DNA from: an uncultured Chitinophagales bacterium
GTDB lineage: Bacteria > Bacteroidota > Bacteroidia > Chitinophagales > UBA2359
NCBI GenBank assembly: GCA_937927195.1
Contig: CALBCY010000256.1
Coordinates: forward strand, 1 to 32,195
Length of the DNA: 32,195 bases
Direction of reading: 5' to 3'
How positions within the stretch are numbered: the first letter of the stretch is position 1; each line of letters begins with the position of its first letter. Below the pieces are notes generated by a model. It was given only the letters and a program-made list of their open reading frames with translations. It had not been told where the DNA came from and ran no database searches. The position numbers were made by a program, and so were the translations under genes. Below are positions 1 through 8,873 of this stretch, one piece after another.

Positions 1-6
1 ACATAA

Positions 7-101
7 ATGATTAAAATTAATCAAATGCCTTCGTTGAAAAGCCTCGCTTTAGCTATGGCTAGAACTACGTTTTTCGCCTCGGCCTTGATCAATTTTATCA
101 T
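7..101. repeat. Imperfect long inverted repeat downstream of sufS
   Basis: The outer arms at 7-29 and about 81-101 pair as reverse complements with a few mismatches (ATGATTAAAATTAATCAA against ATGATAAAATTGATCAA). The centre at 50-61 (TAGCTATGGCTA) is itself nearly palindromic. The whole element could fold into one long interrupted hairpin. It sits about 100 bp beyond the stop of sufS, where it could act in 3'-end formation of the suf transcript or be a REP-like intergenic element. There is no clean T-run, so a classical terminator is not certain. Confidence 0.4.
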
Positions 102-196
102 CATATCCAGTACGACATTTTATAATTCAATTCGTATTAGATGCTAGCTTTTCAAAATAGTTAAATCATTTCACGAAATAATAAAAATAAAAGTAA

Positions 197-1426
197 TTAC
201 ATCAACATTTTTTGTGCTCTTAAAAGCCCCTCGTAAAGTCTGTCAATTTCTTCTTTGGTATTGTAAACCGCAAAACTTGCCCTGCAAGTTCCCTCTATTC
301 CTAGGACATTCATTAAAGGTTGGCAACAATGATGCCCCGTTCTAATTGCAATTCCCATATTGTCCAATAACACACCCACATCAAATGGATGTGCATCGCC
401 TAGGAGAAAAGAAATGACACTCGCCTTGTTATCCGCTGTTCCTATTATTTTTAATCCTTCTATCTCAGTCAGTCTTTCAGTCCCGTAATCTAATAGCGCC
501 TTTTCTTGTTGTTCTATAAAATCCCAACCTATTTCATTGATAAAATCTATACTTGCCTTAAGTGCAATCGCACCTGAAATATTTGGAGTACCTGCTTCAA
601 ACTTAAACGGCAATTCATTGTAAGTTGTTTTCTCAAAACTGACTTCTTTAATCATTTCACCACCAGCTTGGTAAGGCAACATTTCTTCTAGAATTTCTTC
701 CTTCCCGTACAACAATCCCATTCCAGTTGGTCCAAACATTTTGTGAGCGGACAAAGACAAAAAATCGCAATCTAAATCCTGAACATCCAACTTTTGATGA
801 GGAGCGGCCTGTGCAGCATCCAACATAACTTTAGCCCCAACATTATGAGCCAGTTCAATGATCCTTTTGGCTGGATTGATCGTCCCCAATGAATTGGAAA
901 TAAATACAATCGAAACCAATTTCGTTTTTGCTGAAATTAAATTTTCAAAAGCCTCCATGTCCAATTCTCCTTTGGAATTGATTGGAGCTATTTTTAGCAC
1001 TGCTTCTCTTTCTTCACACAGGATTTGCCATGGAACAATATTGGAATGATGTTCCATTTCAGAAATGATTATTTCATCTCCTTTAGAAACAAACTTGCGC
1101 CCAAAACTGTAAGCCACCAAGTTGATGCTCTCTGTCGTTCCTTTTGTGAAATTGATTTCCTTTATTGACTTCGCATTCACAAATTCCCTACAGACCTCTC
1201 TCGATTCTTCAAAAGCATCTGTCGCCAATTGGCTTAACTGATGGACTCCACGATGAACATTGCTATTGATCGTCTTGTAATAATCTTCTATGGCCTTGAT
1301 GACTGAAAGAGGTTTTTGCGAAGTTGCTGCATTGTCAAAATACACCAAAGGCTTTCCATTCAATTCCTGATTCAAAATCGGAAATTGCTTTCTTATTGTT
1401 TCTATTTTGGTTGTTGTTAGAACCAT
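197..1426 (-). CDS. sufS: SufS-type cysteine desulfurase
   Basis: This is a PLP-dependent group II cysteine desulfurase. It takes sulfur from L-cysteine as an enzyme persulfide, releases alanine, and passes the sulfur to the SufBCD scaffold in the cytoplasm. The 409 residues match the usual family length (about 405). Visible landmarks are DNAATSQKP near residue 31, the EHHSN segment with His126, the PLP Schiff-base lysine Lys229 in SAHKMFGPTG, and the active-site loop RTGHHCCQP with catalytic Cys367. A second cysteine, Cys368, follows it directly. The ATG start fits the family N-terminus. It is the last gene of sufBCDS, but 325 bp of repeated DNA separates it from sufD, so its expression may be partly uncoupled. 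No sufE or sufU partner is visible in the window. Confidence 0.96.
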   Translation of the reverse strand: MVLTTTKIETIRKQFPILNQELNGKPLVYFDNAATSQKPLSVIKAIEDYYKTINSNVHRGVHQLSQLATDAFEESREVCREFVNAKSIKEINFTKGTTESINLVAYSFGRKFVSKGDEIIISEMEHHSNIVPWQILCEEREAVLKIAPINSKGELDMEAFENLISAKTKLVSIVFISNSLGTINPAKRIIELAHNVGAKVMLDAAQAAPHQKLDVQDLDCDFLSLSAHKMFGPTGMGLLYGKEEILEEMLPYQAGGEMIKEVSFEKTTYNELPFKFEAGTPNISGAIALKASIDFINEIGWDFIEQQEKALLDYGTERLTEIEGLKIIGTADNKASVISFLLGDAHPFDVGVLLDNMGIAIRTGHHCCQPLMNVLGIEGTCRASFAVYNTKEEIDRLYEGLLRAQKMLM

Positions 1427-1440
1427 GCTTTTAATTTTAG

Positions 1441-1740
1441 GTACGCTTCGCTGTTGGTATTTAGTACTCTTGGCTGCGCCATCTTTGTTGGTACGCCTGC
1501 AATTGGTCTTGCGACCAATTTGGCCTGTTGGACTTATTTCATTTCATTACAAAAAAATCTTTGTCCTTTTACGGTACGCTTCGCTTTTAGTACGCTTCGC
1601 TGTTAGTACTCTTGGCTGCGCCATCGTTGTTGGTACGGCTGCAATTGGTCTTGCGACCAATTTGGCCTGTTGGACTTATTCATTTCATTACAAAAAAATC
1701 TTTGTCCTTTGTACTAAATACTTTTTACTAAATACTTTGC
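1441..1740. repeat. Duplicated intergenic repeat inside the suf operon
   Basis: Two long copies, 1463-1569 and 1605-1710, differ by two substitutions and a one-base deletion, giving a period of about 142 bp. Each contains a perfect 8-bp hairpin AATTGGTC-TTGC-GACCAATT, at 1501-1520 and 1643-1662. Around them are 16-bp subrepeats of the type GTACGCTTCGCTGTTA at 1441, 1574 and 1590. At the sufD-proximal end the short unit ACTAAATACTTT occurs twice. This is non-coding REP-like DNA filling the sufD-sufS gap, while the other suf gaps are about 50 bp. The open frames across it are by-products of the repeat. Confidence 0.85.
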
Positions 1741-1751
1741 ACTATAAAATA

Positions 1752-3101
1752 TTACAGCGTTTCAATTTTGGCTTCGATCAATTCATTGACATAATCAACA
1801 ATTGGTTTCGAATTCATTCTTTCCATTACTTCACCAATAAAACTTCTTAGCAAAATCTTTCTGGCCGTTTCTTTTCCAATTCCTCTTGCTTGCATATAGA
1901 ACAAAGCTTCGTCATCCATTTGTCCAGTTGTGGCTCCATGTGTGCAACGAACATCGTCCGCAAAAATTTCCAATTGCGGCTTCGTGTTGATCGAAGCATT
2001 GTCTGAAACTAAAACATTTTTGTTGCTTTGAAAGGCATTGGTTTTTTGTGCATCTTCACGCACTAAAATTTTACCGTTGAAAACCCCCTTTGAACTTCCG
2101 CCCATGATGCCTTTGTAAAATTCGTCACTCATGCAATTTGGAACAGCGTGGTCAACCAAAGAATGATTGTCAAACAATTGAGTTCCATCGCTGAGATAAA
2201 TTCCATTCAAGAAAGAATCACAATGTTCTCCTTCCAATAAGAAGTGCAAATCATTTCTAACCAACTCCCCACTCAATGTAACCGTGTTGGTATGAACAGT
2301 GCTTGATTGCTGCTGAACGAACTGGCAGAAATTGTATTGATAAGCCTTGTCATTTTCCAACTGCAACTTATAATGATCAATCTTAGCATTTTTTCCAACT
2401 AAAACTTCAGTAAGGTTGTTGGTCAAGCTGAAATTATCATCATTGAGGTTGTAATGTCCTTCTATGATTTGTACTTGAGCATTTTCATCAACAAGAATCA
2501 AATTTCTATTGATTGAAAGTTGATTCCCTTTAGAAGTGTCATTTAAGTAAAGGCAAAGAATTGGTTTTGCGATTGCTTGGCTTTTAGCTACATGCAAAAA
2601 CAAACCGTCCTTCGCAAATGAGCTGTTCATTGCTGCGAATGTATTGTCATTGTATTTAGCATATTTACCAAAATGCTCATTGATCAAATCCGTATCTTCG
2701 GCAATGGCAACAGCCAAACTTTTCACTGTTATGCCATCAGCATGCGAAACATTAGAATGGCTTGAACTCCATTCTCCATTGATAAACACCAAGACATCAG
2801 CATCTAAACCTTCTGGTAAATAGGCAGCTAAATCAATTTTCTCATTCAATGAGTTTGACAATGAGTCTAACAATAAGTCTGAAGTATTTTGATCAAAGTT
2901 CTTTTCTGTAATGGCTTTGATGTTTGTATACTTCCACTCCTCATGTTTCTTTGTTGGAAATGACAGTAATTTAAATTCCTCACTGGCACTTTTTCTTTTT
3001 CCGTGAAATACAGAAGTTGATTGTCCATTCAATTGCTCATCAAATTTCTTAAAATCTTCTAGCAATTTATCTTTTAAATCGAAAGCAGTTTCGACGTTCA
3101 T
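1752..3101 (-). CDS. sufD: Fe-S cluster scaffold component SufD
   Basis: SufD pairs with SufB in the SufBC2D complex, where nascent Fe-S clusters are built and iron is thought to enter. The protein is 449 residues with the SufB/SufD beta-helix core and the typical C-terminal block FADDVRCTHGATTGQMDDEA followed by LFYMQARGI. His388 in the CTHGAT motif corresponds by motif to the SufD histidine implicated in iron acquisition. The sequence is recognisable as SufD, not SufB, from the short N-terminal helical region (KKHEEWKYTNI near residue 50) and the lack of the SufB QCDS motif. It lies 54 bp downstream of sufC and has an ATG start. The downstream gap to sufS is filled by repeats. Confidence 0.94.
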   Translation of the reverse strand: MNVETAFDLKDKLLEDFKKFDEQLNGQSTSVFHGKRKSASEEFKLLSFPTKKHEEWKYTNIKAITEKNFDQNTSDLLLDSLSNSLNEKIDLAAYLPEGLDADVLVFINGEWSSSHSNVSHADGITVKSLAVAIAEDTDLINEHFGKYAKYNDNTFAAMNSSFAKDGLFLHVAKSQAIAKPILCLYLNDTSKGNQLSINRNLILVDENAQVQIIEGHYNLNDDNFSLTNNLTEVLVGKNAKIDHYKLQLENDKAYQYNFCQFVQQQSSTVHTNTVTLSGELVRNDLHFLLEGEHCDSFLNGIYLSDGTQLFDNHSLVDHAVPNCMSDEFYKGIMGGSSKGVFNGKILVREDAQKTNAFQSNKNVLVSDNASINTKPQLEIFADDVRCTHGATTGQMDDEALFYMQARGIGKETARKILLRSFIGEVMERMNSKPIVDYVNELIEAKIETL

Positions 3102-3155
3102 ATTAATCCTATTTTAAAATTTCATCCAATACTTTAATCCTAGCTTCAGCCAGGT

Positions 3156-3914
3156 TTAAGCCAAAGCTTTTTGCTCTTCCTTGATCCAATCATAACCCTT
3201 CTCCTCTAATTCCAAAGCAAGGTTTTTGTCTCCTGATTTCACAATTTTACCATCCAACAAAACGTGAACAAAGTCTGGAACGATGTGGTCCAATAAACGT
3301 TGGTAGTGAGTGATCACAATCGAAGCGTTTTTGTCAGACTTCAATTTATTAACACCATTGGCAACAATTTTCAATGCATCAATGTCCAATCCGGAATCGG
3401 TTTCATCTAAGATTGATAACTTAGGCTCCAACATGGCCATTTGAAGAATTTCATTACGCTTCTTCTCACCACCTGAAAATCCTTCGTTTAAAGAACGCCC
3501 CAAAAACTTATTATCGATTTCAAGCAAAGACATTTTTTCTTTGATCATTTTTAGGAAATCTGTTGCTTTAACATCTTCCATTCCATGATACTTTCTTTTT
3601 TCGTTCACCGCAGTTTTGATGAAATTTGCAATGCTAACTCCAGGAATAGCAATGGGATATTGAAATGCTAAAAAGACCCCTTCTCTTGAGCGATCTTCTG
3701 GTTCCAAATCCAATAAATCCTTGCCATCAAAGTTGACAGATCCACCAGTTACTTCGTAATCTTCTTTTCCTGCCAAGACAGAAGCAAGTGTACTCTTGCC
3801 TGATCCGTTAGGTCCCATAATAGCATGAACTTCCCCTGCTTTAACTTCAAGGTTAATTCCTCTTAGAATTTCTTTACCGTCCACTGAGGCCTGTAGGTTT
3901 TCTATTTTTATCAT
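3156..3914 (-). CDS. sufC: Fe-S assembly ATPase SufC
   Basis: SufC is the cytoplasmic ABC-type ATPase of the SufBC2D complex. ATP binding dimerises SufC and drives the SufB-SufD rearrangement that exposes the cluster assembly site. At 252 residues it has normal family length. The motifs appear in order: Walker A GPNGSGKST at 34-42, Q-loop Gln85, ABC signature FSGGE at 146-150, Walker B SILDE at 167-171 followed by the SufC-typical DSGLD, and H-loop His203 in ITHYQRLL. There is no membrane domain partner nearby, which fits SufC and argues against a transport ATPase. It sits 47 bp after sufB and 54 bp before sufD in the same operon. Confidence 0.97.
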   Translation of the reverse strand: MIKIENLQASVDGKEILRGINLEVKAGEVHAIMGPNGSGKSTLASVLAGKEDYEVTGGSVNFDGKDLLDLEPEDRSREGVFLAFQYPIAIPGVSIANFIKTAVNEKRKYHGMEDVKATDFLKMIKEKMSLLEIDNKFLGRSLNEGFSGGEKKRNEILQMAMLEPKLSILDETDSGLDIDALKIVANGVNKLKSDKNASIVITHYQRLLDHIVPDFVHVLLDGKIVKSGDKNLALELEEKGYDWIKEEQKALA

Positions 3915-3961
3915 TGAAATATTTTTTTTCCTTTTTGTAATTGTTTTTTTAATGCAGTTGT

Positions 3962-5410
3962 TTATCCAACACTACCTTCTAAAGTAATGCTCAATAGTTT
4001 TTTGGCTTCCACTGCAAATTCCATTGGCAGTTTCTCCATGACTTCTTTAACAAAGCCATTGATGATCAGTGCTGTGGCTGTTTCCAAATCCATTCCTCTT
4101 TGTTGGCAATAGAACAACATTTCTTCCCCAATTTTAGAGGTCGTTGCTTCATGCTCAATTTGAGCAGATGGATTGTTAGATTCAATATAAGGGAATGTGT
4201 GAGCGCCACATCTGTCTCCAATCAAAAGCGAATCGCATTGAGAGAAGTTGTAAGCATTCTTTGCATTTCTTTTTACCTGGACCAAGCCTCTGTAAGAATT
4301 CTGACTTTTACCAGCCGAGATTCCTTTCGATACAATTCTACTCTTGGTGTTTTTGCCAATGTGAATCATTTTAGTTCCAGTATCGGCTTGTTGGAAGTTG
4401 GTTGTTACAGCAACTGAGTAAAATTCACCCAAAGAATTGTCTCCTAATAAAATAACCGATGGATATTTCCAAGTAACTGCAGAACCTGTTTCAACTTGAG
4501 TCCAAGAAATTTTGGAATTATCTCCTTTACAAATTCCTCTTTTGGTTACGAAGTTAAAAACGCCACCTTTCCCAGTTTCAGGATTTCCTGGATACCAGTT
4601 TTGAACAGTGGAATATTTAACCTCAGCGTTTTTCATCGCTACAATTTCAACAACGGCAGCATGCAATTGATTCTCATCTCTTTGTGGAGCGGTACAGCCT
4701 TCTAAGTAACTTACATAAGCATCATCTTCCGCAACGATCAAAGTTCTCTCGAACTGACCAGTACCGGCAGCATTGATTCTGAAATAAGTAGATAATTCCA
4801 TTGGACATCTTACTCCTTTGGGAATAAAACAGAAGGACCCATCAGTGAAAACCGCAGAATTAAGAGCTGCGTAATAATTGTCACGAGGAGGGACAACCGA
4901 ACCAAGATATTTCTTTACCAATTCTGGATGATCTTTTACTGCTTCGCTGAAACTTGAAAAGATAACACCAAGTTTGGATAATTCTTCCTTGAAAGTCGTT
5001 TGAACAGAAACCGAATCAACAACAAAATCAATGGCCACATTGGCCAATCTTTTTTGTTCTTCAATTGAAATGCCCAAACGATCATACATACTTTTCATTT
5101 CCGGATCCAATTCATCCAGACTTTCAAGCGTTTTTTTCGACATGGGTGCAGAATAGTATTTAATCTCCTGAAGGTTTGGCTTTTCATAATGAACATTGGC
5201 CCATTCAGGCTCAACCATTGTTTGAAAATGCTTGAAAGCTTCCAGCCTCCACTCTAACAACCATTCTGGCTCTTCTTTTTTCTTTGAAATTAGTCTGATA
5301 ATGTCTTCGCTGAGTCCTTTTGGAACTGTATCCTCATCGAAATCAGATACGAATCCCCATTTATACTCACTTTGGGTTACATCATCAATTGTTGACTGAA
5401 AATCACTCAT
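3962..5410 (-). CDS. sufB: Fe-S cluster scaffold protein SufB
   Basis: SufB is the main scaffold of the SufBC2D complex. It receives persulfide sulfur from the desulfurase and holds the forming cluster at the interface with SufD. The 482 residues match the family. The C-terminal core carries [18 protein letters not shown] and [15 protein letters not shown]. Cys392 and Glu419-His420-Glu421 have the same 27-residue spacing as E. coli Cys405 and Glu432-Glu434, which are implicated in cluster formation. It is the first gene of the operon and starts with ATG. The 356-bp upstream gap carries inverted repeats that may be control sites. No IscR or SufR-like regulator gene is in view. Confidence 0.96.
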   Translation of the reverse strand: MSDFQSTIDDVTQSEYKWGFVSDFDEDTVPKGLSEDIIRLISKKKEEPEWLLEWRLEAFKHFQTMVEPEWANVHYEKPNLQEIKYYSAPMSKKTLESLDELDPEMKSMYDRLGISIEEQKRLANVAIDFVVDSVSVQTTFKEELSKLGVIFSSFSEAVKDHPELVKKYLGSVVPPRDNYYAALNSAVFTDGSFCFIPKGVRCPMELSTYFRINAAGTGQFERTLIVAEDDAYVSYLEGCTAPQRDENQLHAAVVEIVAMKNAEVKYSTVQNWYPGNPETGKGGVFNFVTKRGICKGDNSKISWTQVETGSAVTWKYPSVILLGDNSLGEFYSVAVTTNFQQADTGTKMIHIGKNTKSRIVSKGISAGKSQNSYRGLVQVKRNAKNAYNFSQCDSLLIGDRCGAHTFPYIESNNPSAQIEHEATTSKIGEEMLFYCQQRGMDLETATALIINGFVKEVMEKLPMEFAVEAKKLLSITLEGSVG

Positions 5411-5766
5411 ATTTTCAAGAATTTATATTTAATTGTATAAAGGATTTTAATTGGTCAATAAATTTTCAATTCAAAATTGAAAGTATGTATATAAGCCAAA
5501 TTAATTCCTGTATAACGGACTGTTTGTGAAATAAAAAGCATCAATTTCACCCGTATAACATCAGATAAAAGAGATAAGTTTAGAAAAACAGTGCGAATTT
5601 ATACTTTTTTGTACAAATAAAATAAAATTGTTAAAAAAAGGTGGTGGGAATGACACATATAGTCATCAATTACTAGGAGTTAAAGTAGCAATAATGTTGA
5701 TTATTATAGGAAAAATAAGGGAGTGGTGAGACAAAACCAATGTCTATATGCTTGATGCTGAGAGAA
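5411..5766. other. Intergenic region upstream of sufB, with inverted repeats
   Basis: There is no credible gene in this 356-bp AT-rich stretch. It must hold the suf operon promoter, read leftwards, but I found no clean TAnnTTTG box on that strand. It contains a perfect 8-bp inverted repeat TTTCAATT-CAA-AATTGAAA at 5465-5483. A second arrangement has GTGAAAT (5526-5532) and ATTTCAC (5544-5550) as inverted arms, flanked by direct GTATAAC repeats at 5510-5516 and 5553-5559. Either could be an operator, but no regulator can be assigned. Confidence 0.4.
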
Positions 5767-6714
5767 CTAATTGACAAACTTGCCATGTTCCCAAGTTCCT
5801 TTTTTGATCTCCTCACCATTTTCATCTAGTTTGATTCCTTGACCATGTTGTTTGTCTCCGAACCATTCGCCATCGTAGCGTTTGCCATTGGTGTAGTAAA
5901 ATGTTCCTGTTCCTTCTCTCCTTCCTTCAACAAAGCCACCGATATAGGAAGAGCCGTCAGCAAAAATGAATGTGCCTTGGCCATGACGCTTGCCTTTGAC
6001 AAATTGACCATCGTATTTATTTCCGTTTTCGAAATAAAAAATTCCTTTCCCATCATACAGGTCTTTTACAAAGGTTCCTTCATATTTTTTATTACCATCC
6101 GCTCGATAAATTTCACCAAAACCAGACATTAGATTTTTGTGAAATGCGCCAACGTATTTTCGACCATCTGCATAATAGAATGCGCCTTCCCCTTCAAATT
6201 GACCATCTACAAAGTTTCCTTCGTAGCGTGAACCGTCTCCAAAATAATAAGCACCCGTTCCTTCTTTCTCATCATTGACAAAAGTGCCTTCAAATTTTAA
6301 GGTTCCAGAAGCGTCATAAATTCTGAAAAACCCATTTTTTAAATCATTGGAATAATTTCCTTCCTCTCTTATTTTACCATTTTTGAAATAGAAAACTATC
6401 GGGCCTTCCTTTTTATTATTTTTATAGGTCCCAACTGATTCAATTTCTCCATCGTCAAAGTATGTGCTAATTTTTTCAACATTTCCACTTTCACTTTTTA
6501 GCCCTTCCTTCAGATTTTGCCTTTGGACGATCAACCACTTTTGGATTTCAGTATAAACAAGTGTATCACCAATGGTGTCTTTTCTAAATTGATTTGAAAT
6601 TAATTGCTTTTCTATTTCCTGAACTTCATTGGTCTCTTTAGAGTTTTGAGCATCAGCGTTCAGGCTGAAAAATAATAGAGCGAGAGAGAAAATTGTGTAG
6701 AAGATTGATTTCAT
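5767..6714 (-). CDS. Exported MORN-repeat protein
   Basis: This 315-residue protein has an N-terminal signal peptide (hydrophobic FYTIFSLALLFFSLNA, likely cleavage after ADA near residue 22). A short helical linker follows, then about nine MORN-type repeats of 23-24 residues from roughly residue 89 to 305. Each repeat has the pattern Y-x-G-x-F followed by G-x-G-x-F/Y-Y/F and ending in DG or NG, for example YEGNFVDGQFEGEGAFYYADG. MORN repeats form elongated beta-hairpin rods used for lipid or protein binding. In Bacteroidota such exported proteins are common, but their roles are mostly unknown. The first three repeats are more divergent and resemble toxin-antitoxin MORN variants. It is monocistronic by spacing, and no partner is obvious. 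Confidence 0.85.
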   Translation of the reverse strand: MKSIFYTIFSLALLFFSLNADAQNSKETNEVQEIEKQLISNQFRKDTIGDTLVYTEIQKWLIVQRQNLKEGLKSESGNVEKISTYFDDGEIESVGTYKNNKKEGPIVFYFKNGKIREEGNYSNDLKNGFFRIYDASGTLKFEGTFVNDEKEGTGAYYFGDGSRYEGNFVDGQFEGEGAFYYADGRKYVGAFHKNLMSGFGEIYRADGNKKYEGTFVKDLYDGKGIFYFENGNKYDGQFVKGKRHGQGTFIFADGSSYIGGFVEGRREGTGTFYYTNGKRYDGEWFGDKQHGQGIKLDENGEEIKKGTWEHGKFVN

Positions 6715-6840
6715 ATTGGTTGTTTTCCTTTTTTGTCCTGAATGTGAATTAGAAACAAAACACGAAAATAAACCAAATGAAACTAGGTATCAAGTACTTT
6801 TAAAATTAAAAAATTTCACATAGATATAGAAAAAATACTT

Positions 6841-6867
6841 GCTGATGAAATAAAATATTTTATCAGC
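6841..6867 (-). terminator. Probable intrinsic terminator after the 177-residue membrane protein gene
   Basis: GCTGATGAAATA and TATTTTATCAGC pair over 12 bp with one mismatch and a 3-base loop. On the minus strand the stem is followed by a T-rich run (AAGTATTTTTTC). It lies about 110 bp past the stop of the gene ending at 6975, which fits rho-independent termination. Confidence 0.45.
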
Positions 6868-6974
6868 ATCGATTAATGCCTTCTAGTCAGAATAGATTAA
6901 CTATGGCATTATTTCCTTACTAAAATAAATGGGAAAATACTTGGGAAAATAAATGGGATTAACCTTTAACTTAA

Positions 6975-7508
6975 TTATTGATACTTCCGATTCAATATGA
7001 CATCATAGATAATGGCATCCTTTGCATTGAATTTGAACTTTCGAAGGTTTTTATTTTTGGATTTGGCTTTCTTTTTTACTACAACTTCGAATCCTTCATC
7101 GGGAAGGCTAGAGGACAAATGCTCACCGAGCGCCCTTTTATTGCGGATATTTTGCAATTCCTTCTGCTTTTTCATGTCATAATCTTTCCCTTCATATTCC
7201 TGATCATAACTGAAAACATCGTCTTTGGGGGCCTCTATGTTTTTTCTTACAATAAGCTTTGGTTGCACTTCCTCTGGAGCCAACTCGATGGTTCGTTGCT
7301 GTTGAACCTCTGCCATTCTCCTTTGCTTTTCCATTAATTCACGAAAAATGTCCTCAGGAGTTGAATTTTTCTGTTGAGGAATAGGCAAGCCAGTATTGGG
7401 ATCTATTCGCCTTTTCTTGGCTTTGTTTTTAGCTCCCCCAACGGCTGAAACCATTGAATATATTACGTAACCAATGAAAGCGATTATATATAATATGTCG
7501 AAGTCCAT
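6975..7508 (-). CDS. Conserved small membrane-anchored protein, function unknown
   Basis: This 177-residue protein has one N-terminal transmembrane segment (about residues 3-22, ILYIIAFIGYVIYSMVSAV). A strongly basic stretch follows (KNKAKKRR, residues 27-34), which by the positive-inside rule puts the rest in the cytoplasm. The middle is charged and Gln-rich, likely disordered or coiled coil around the EKQRRMAEVQQQR region. The C-terminus ends in KFNAKDAIIYDVILNRKYQ, a tail I recognise as recurrent in uncharacterised Bacteroidota membrane proteins. No enzymatic motif is seen. It lies between the MFS gene and the MORN gene with its own spacing and a likely downstream hairpin terminator. I do not assign a function. 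Confidence 0.75.
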   Translation of the reverse strand: MDFDILYIIAFIGYVIYSMVSAVGGAKNKAKKRRIDPNTGLPIPQQKNSTPEDIFRELMEKQRRMAEVQQQRTIELAPEEVQPKLIVRKNIEAPKDDVFSYDQEYEGKDYDMKKQKELQNIRNKRALGEHLSSSLPDEGFEVVVKKKAKSKNKNLRKFKFNAKDAIIYDVILNRKYQ

Positions 7509-7703
7509 AAAATTATCTTTTGCTTGTTTCGCCAGTTTTACATTTTACTAAATAAAAAATCGGTCAACAAGGATTTTTAGTTCTTTAAGTTAAGCTTTTG
7601 GCATGGTTATTCAAAATTCTATTGAAAGGCTCTGATAAAATAACAAATTAAGAAGAAAAAAAATTCCAAACTGATTCAACTTAAACTTACTTATTTTTTT
7701 TAC

Positions 7704-8873
7704 TTATTTTTTTGTGAAATACATCCAAACAAATAAGATCCATGCCATTCCAGTTGCAATGGCTCCGAAATACATCGGATAGGTGTATTGCACCTCCCAA
7801 ACTGCACCAATTAGAATTGGACAGGCTGCTGCTGCTGATTGAACGGCTTGATTGATCCCTATTACCTCGCCCTGAATACTTGCATCAGCACGATTGGACA
7901 CGACGGCCAAAGTTGTTGGAAAACACAATCCCTGGAAAGCTAGCATGAAAAAGGAACAAACTAAGAAATAGACCTTTTGGTCTGGATATAGAAGCAACAA
8001 ATAACTTCCTGCAAACAAGGGAAGAAATAACAACAACAAAGGAGATGGTTTCAGCTTTTTTGAAGCCAAAGGCAAAATCACTCCTTGAGCAATCGCCACG
8101 CTTATTCCAACAAATGCAAACAAACCACCAATTTCTGATTTGGTAAACTGCAAATTGTCTCTGGCATAAAACTGATAAAGCTGCAACAAGAAATTAAAAG
8201 CTATCGTTATTAGGAATATGACTATAAAAATGTAACGCAAATTTGGATTGATGAAAGCACTGGCAAAGTTTTTCAAACCCGTAACTGCCGAAACTTTCTT
8301 GTTGGAAAGATGCTCATTTGTCTCTTCAAAGAATTTGTACAGGAAAAGCAAGTTGAATATGTATATGAGAATGCATAAGTAAAATGGGATGGAATATCCA
8401 AATGATGGATGCCATTGTGGGTCTGATAAAATTCCCCCCAAAGCAGCGCCTACTATGAATCCCAATCCAAAAGCTATGCCTGTAATTCCAAAATTTTTCG
8501 CCTTTTCTTCTGGTAAACTAACATCGGCAATGGCAGATTGCACAACCAGCAATGAACCACCAGTCATTCCTCCGAACAACCTGGCAATAAACATCAATGG
8601 GTAGCTGGCCAAGTTGATACCAAAGAGAAAAACAATGTAAAAAAGCATTGCAGAACAATAGTTGAAGAACAACATTTTCTTTCGGCCAAACTTATCAGAC
8701 AAGGCACCAACAACTGGTGCGCCAAATAATGTTCCAAGCGAAAAAATACCCATTAAAGTCAGGTACAGAAACTTCAATCGTTTATCGTCATAAACCTCTG
8801 AGAACAGTGCATTTTCTGTTTCAAACAAAAAACCAAAAACTGGAACGACAAGCCCAAAAGCAAGCATATCCAA
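7704..8873 (-). CDS. MFS transporter, TetA-like; N-terminus uncertain
   Basis: A major facilitator superfamily permease with about 12 hydrophobic segments. The loop motif GALSDKFGRKKML lies near residues 57-69 between helices 2 and 3. TetA-like proteins export small drugs or metabolites in exchange for protons, but the substrate here cannot be read from sequence. The coordinates use a TTG at 8873, giving 389 residues, which leaves helix 1 truncated (MDMLAFGLVVPVFGFLF). Codons upstream of it still encode family-like sequence (KRTLKIIFFTNFL), back to an in-frame TAA at 8940-8942. No ATG, GTG or TTG occurs in that stretch. Either a rare codon such as ATC at 8922-8924 starts translation, or the gene or assembly is damaged at its 5' end. 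Confidence 0.88.
   Translation of the reverse strand: MDMLAFGLVVPVFGFLFETENALFSEVYDDKRLKFLYLTLMGIFSLGTLFGAPVVGALSDKFGRKKMLFFNYCSAMLFYIVFLFGINLASYPLMFIARLFGGMTGGSLLVVQSAIADVSLPEEKAKNFGITGIAFGLGFIVGAALGGILSDPQWHPSFGYSIPFYLCILIYIFNLLFLYKFFEETNEHLSNKKVSAVTGLKNFASAFINPNLRYIFIVIFLITIAFNFLLQLYQFYARDNLQFTKSEIGGLFAFVGISVAIAQGVILPLASKKLKPSPLLLLFLPLFAGSYLLLLYPDQKVYFLVCSFFMLAFQGLCFPTTLAVVSNRADASIQGEVIGINQAVQSAAAACPILIGAVWEVQYTYPMYFGAIATGMAWILFVWMYFTKK

Noticed and set aside
1407-1850. A 147-codon plus-strand open frame across the sufD-sufS gap
   Set aside because: It consists mainly of the duplicated non-coding repeat and overlaps both suf genes. The encoded sequence simply repeats itself with the DNA repeat.
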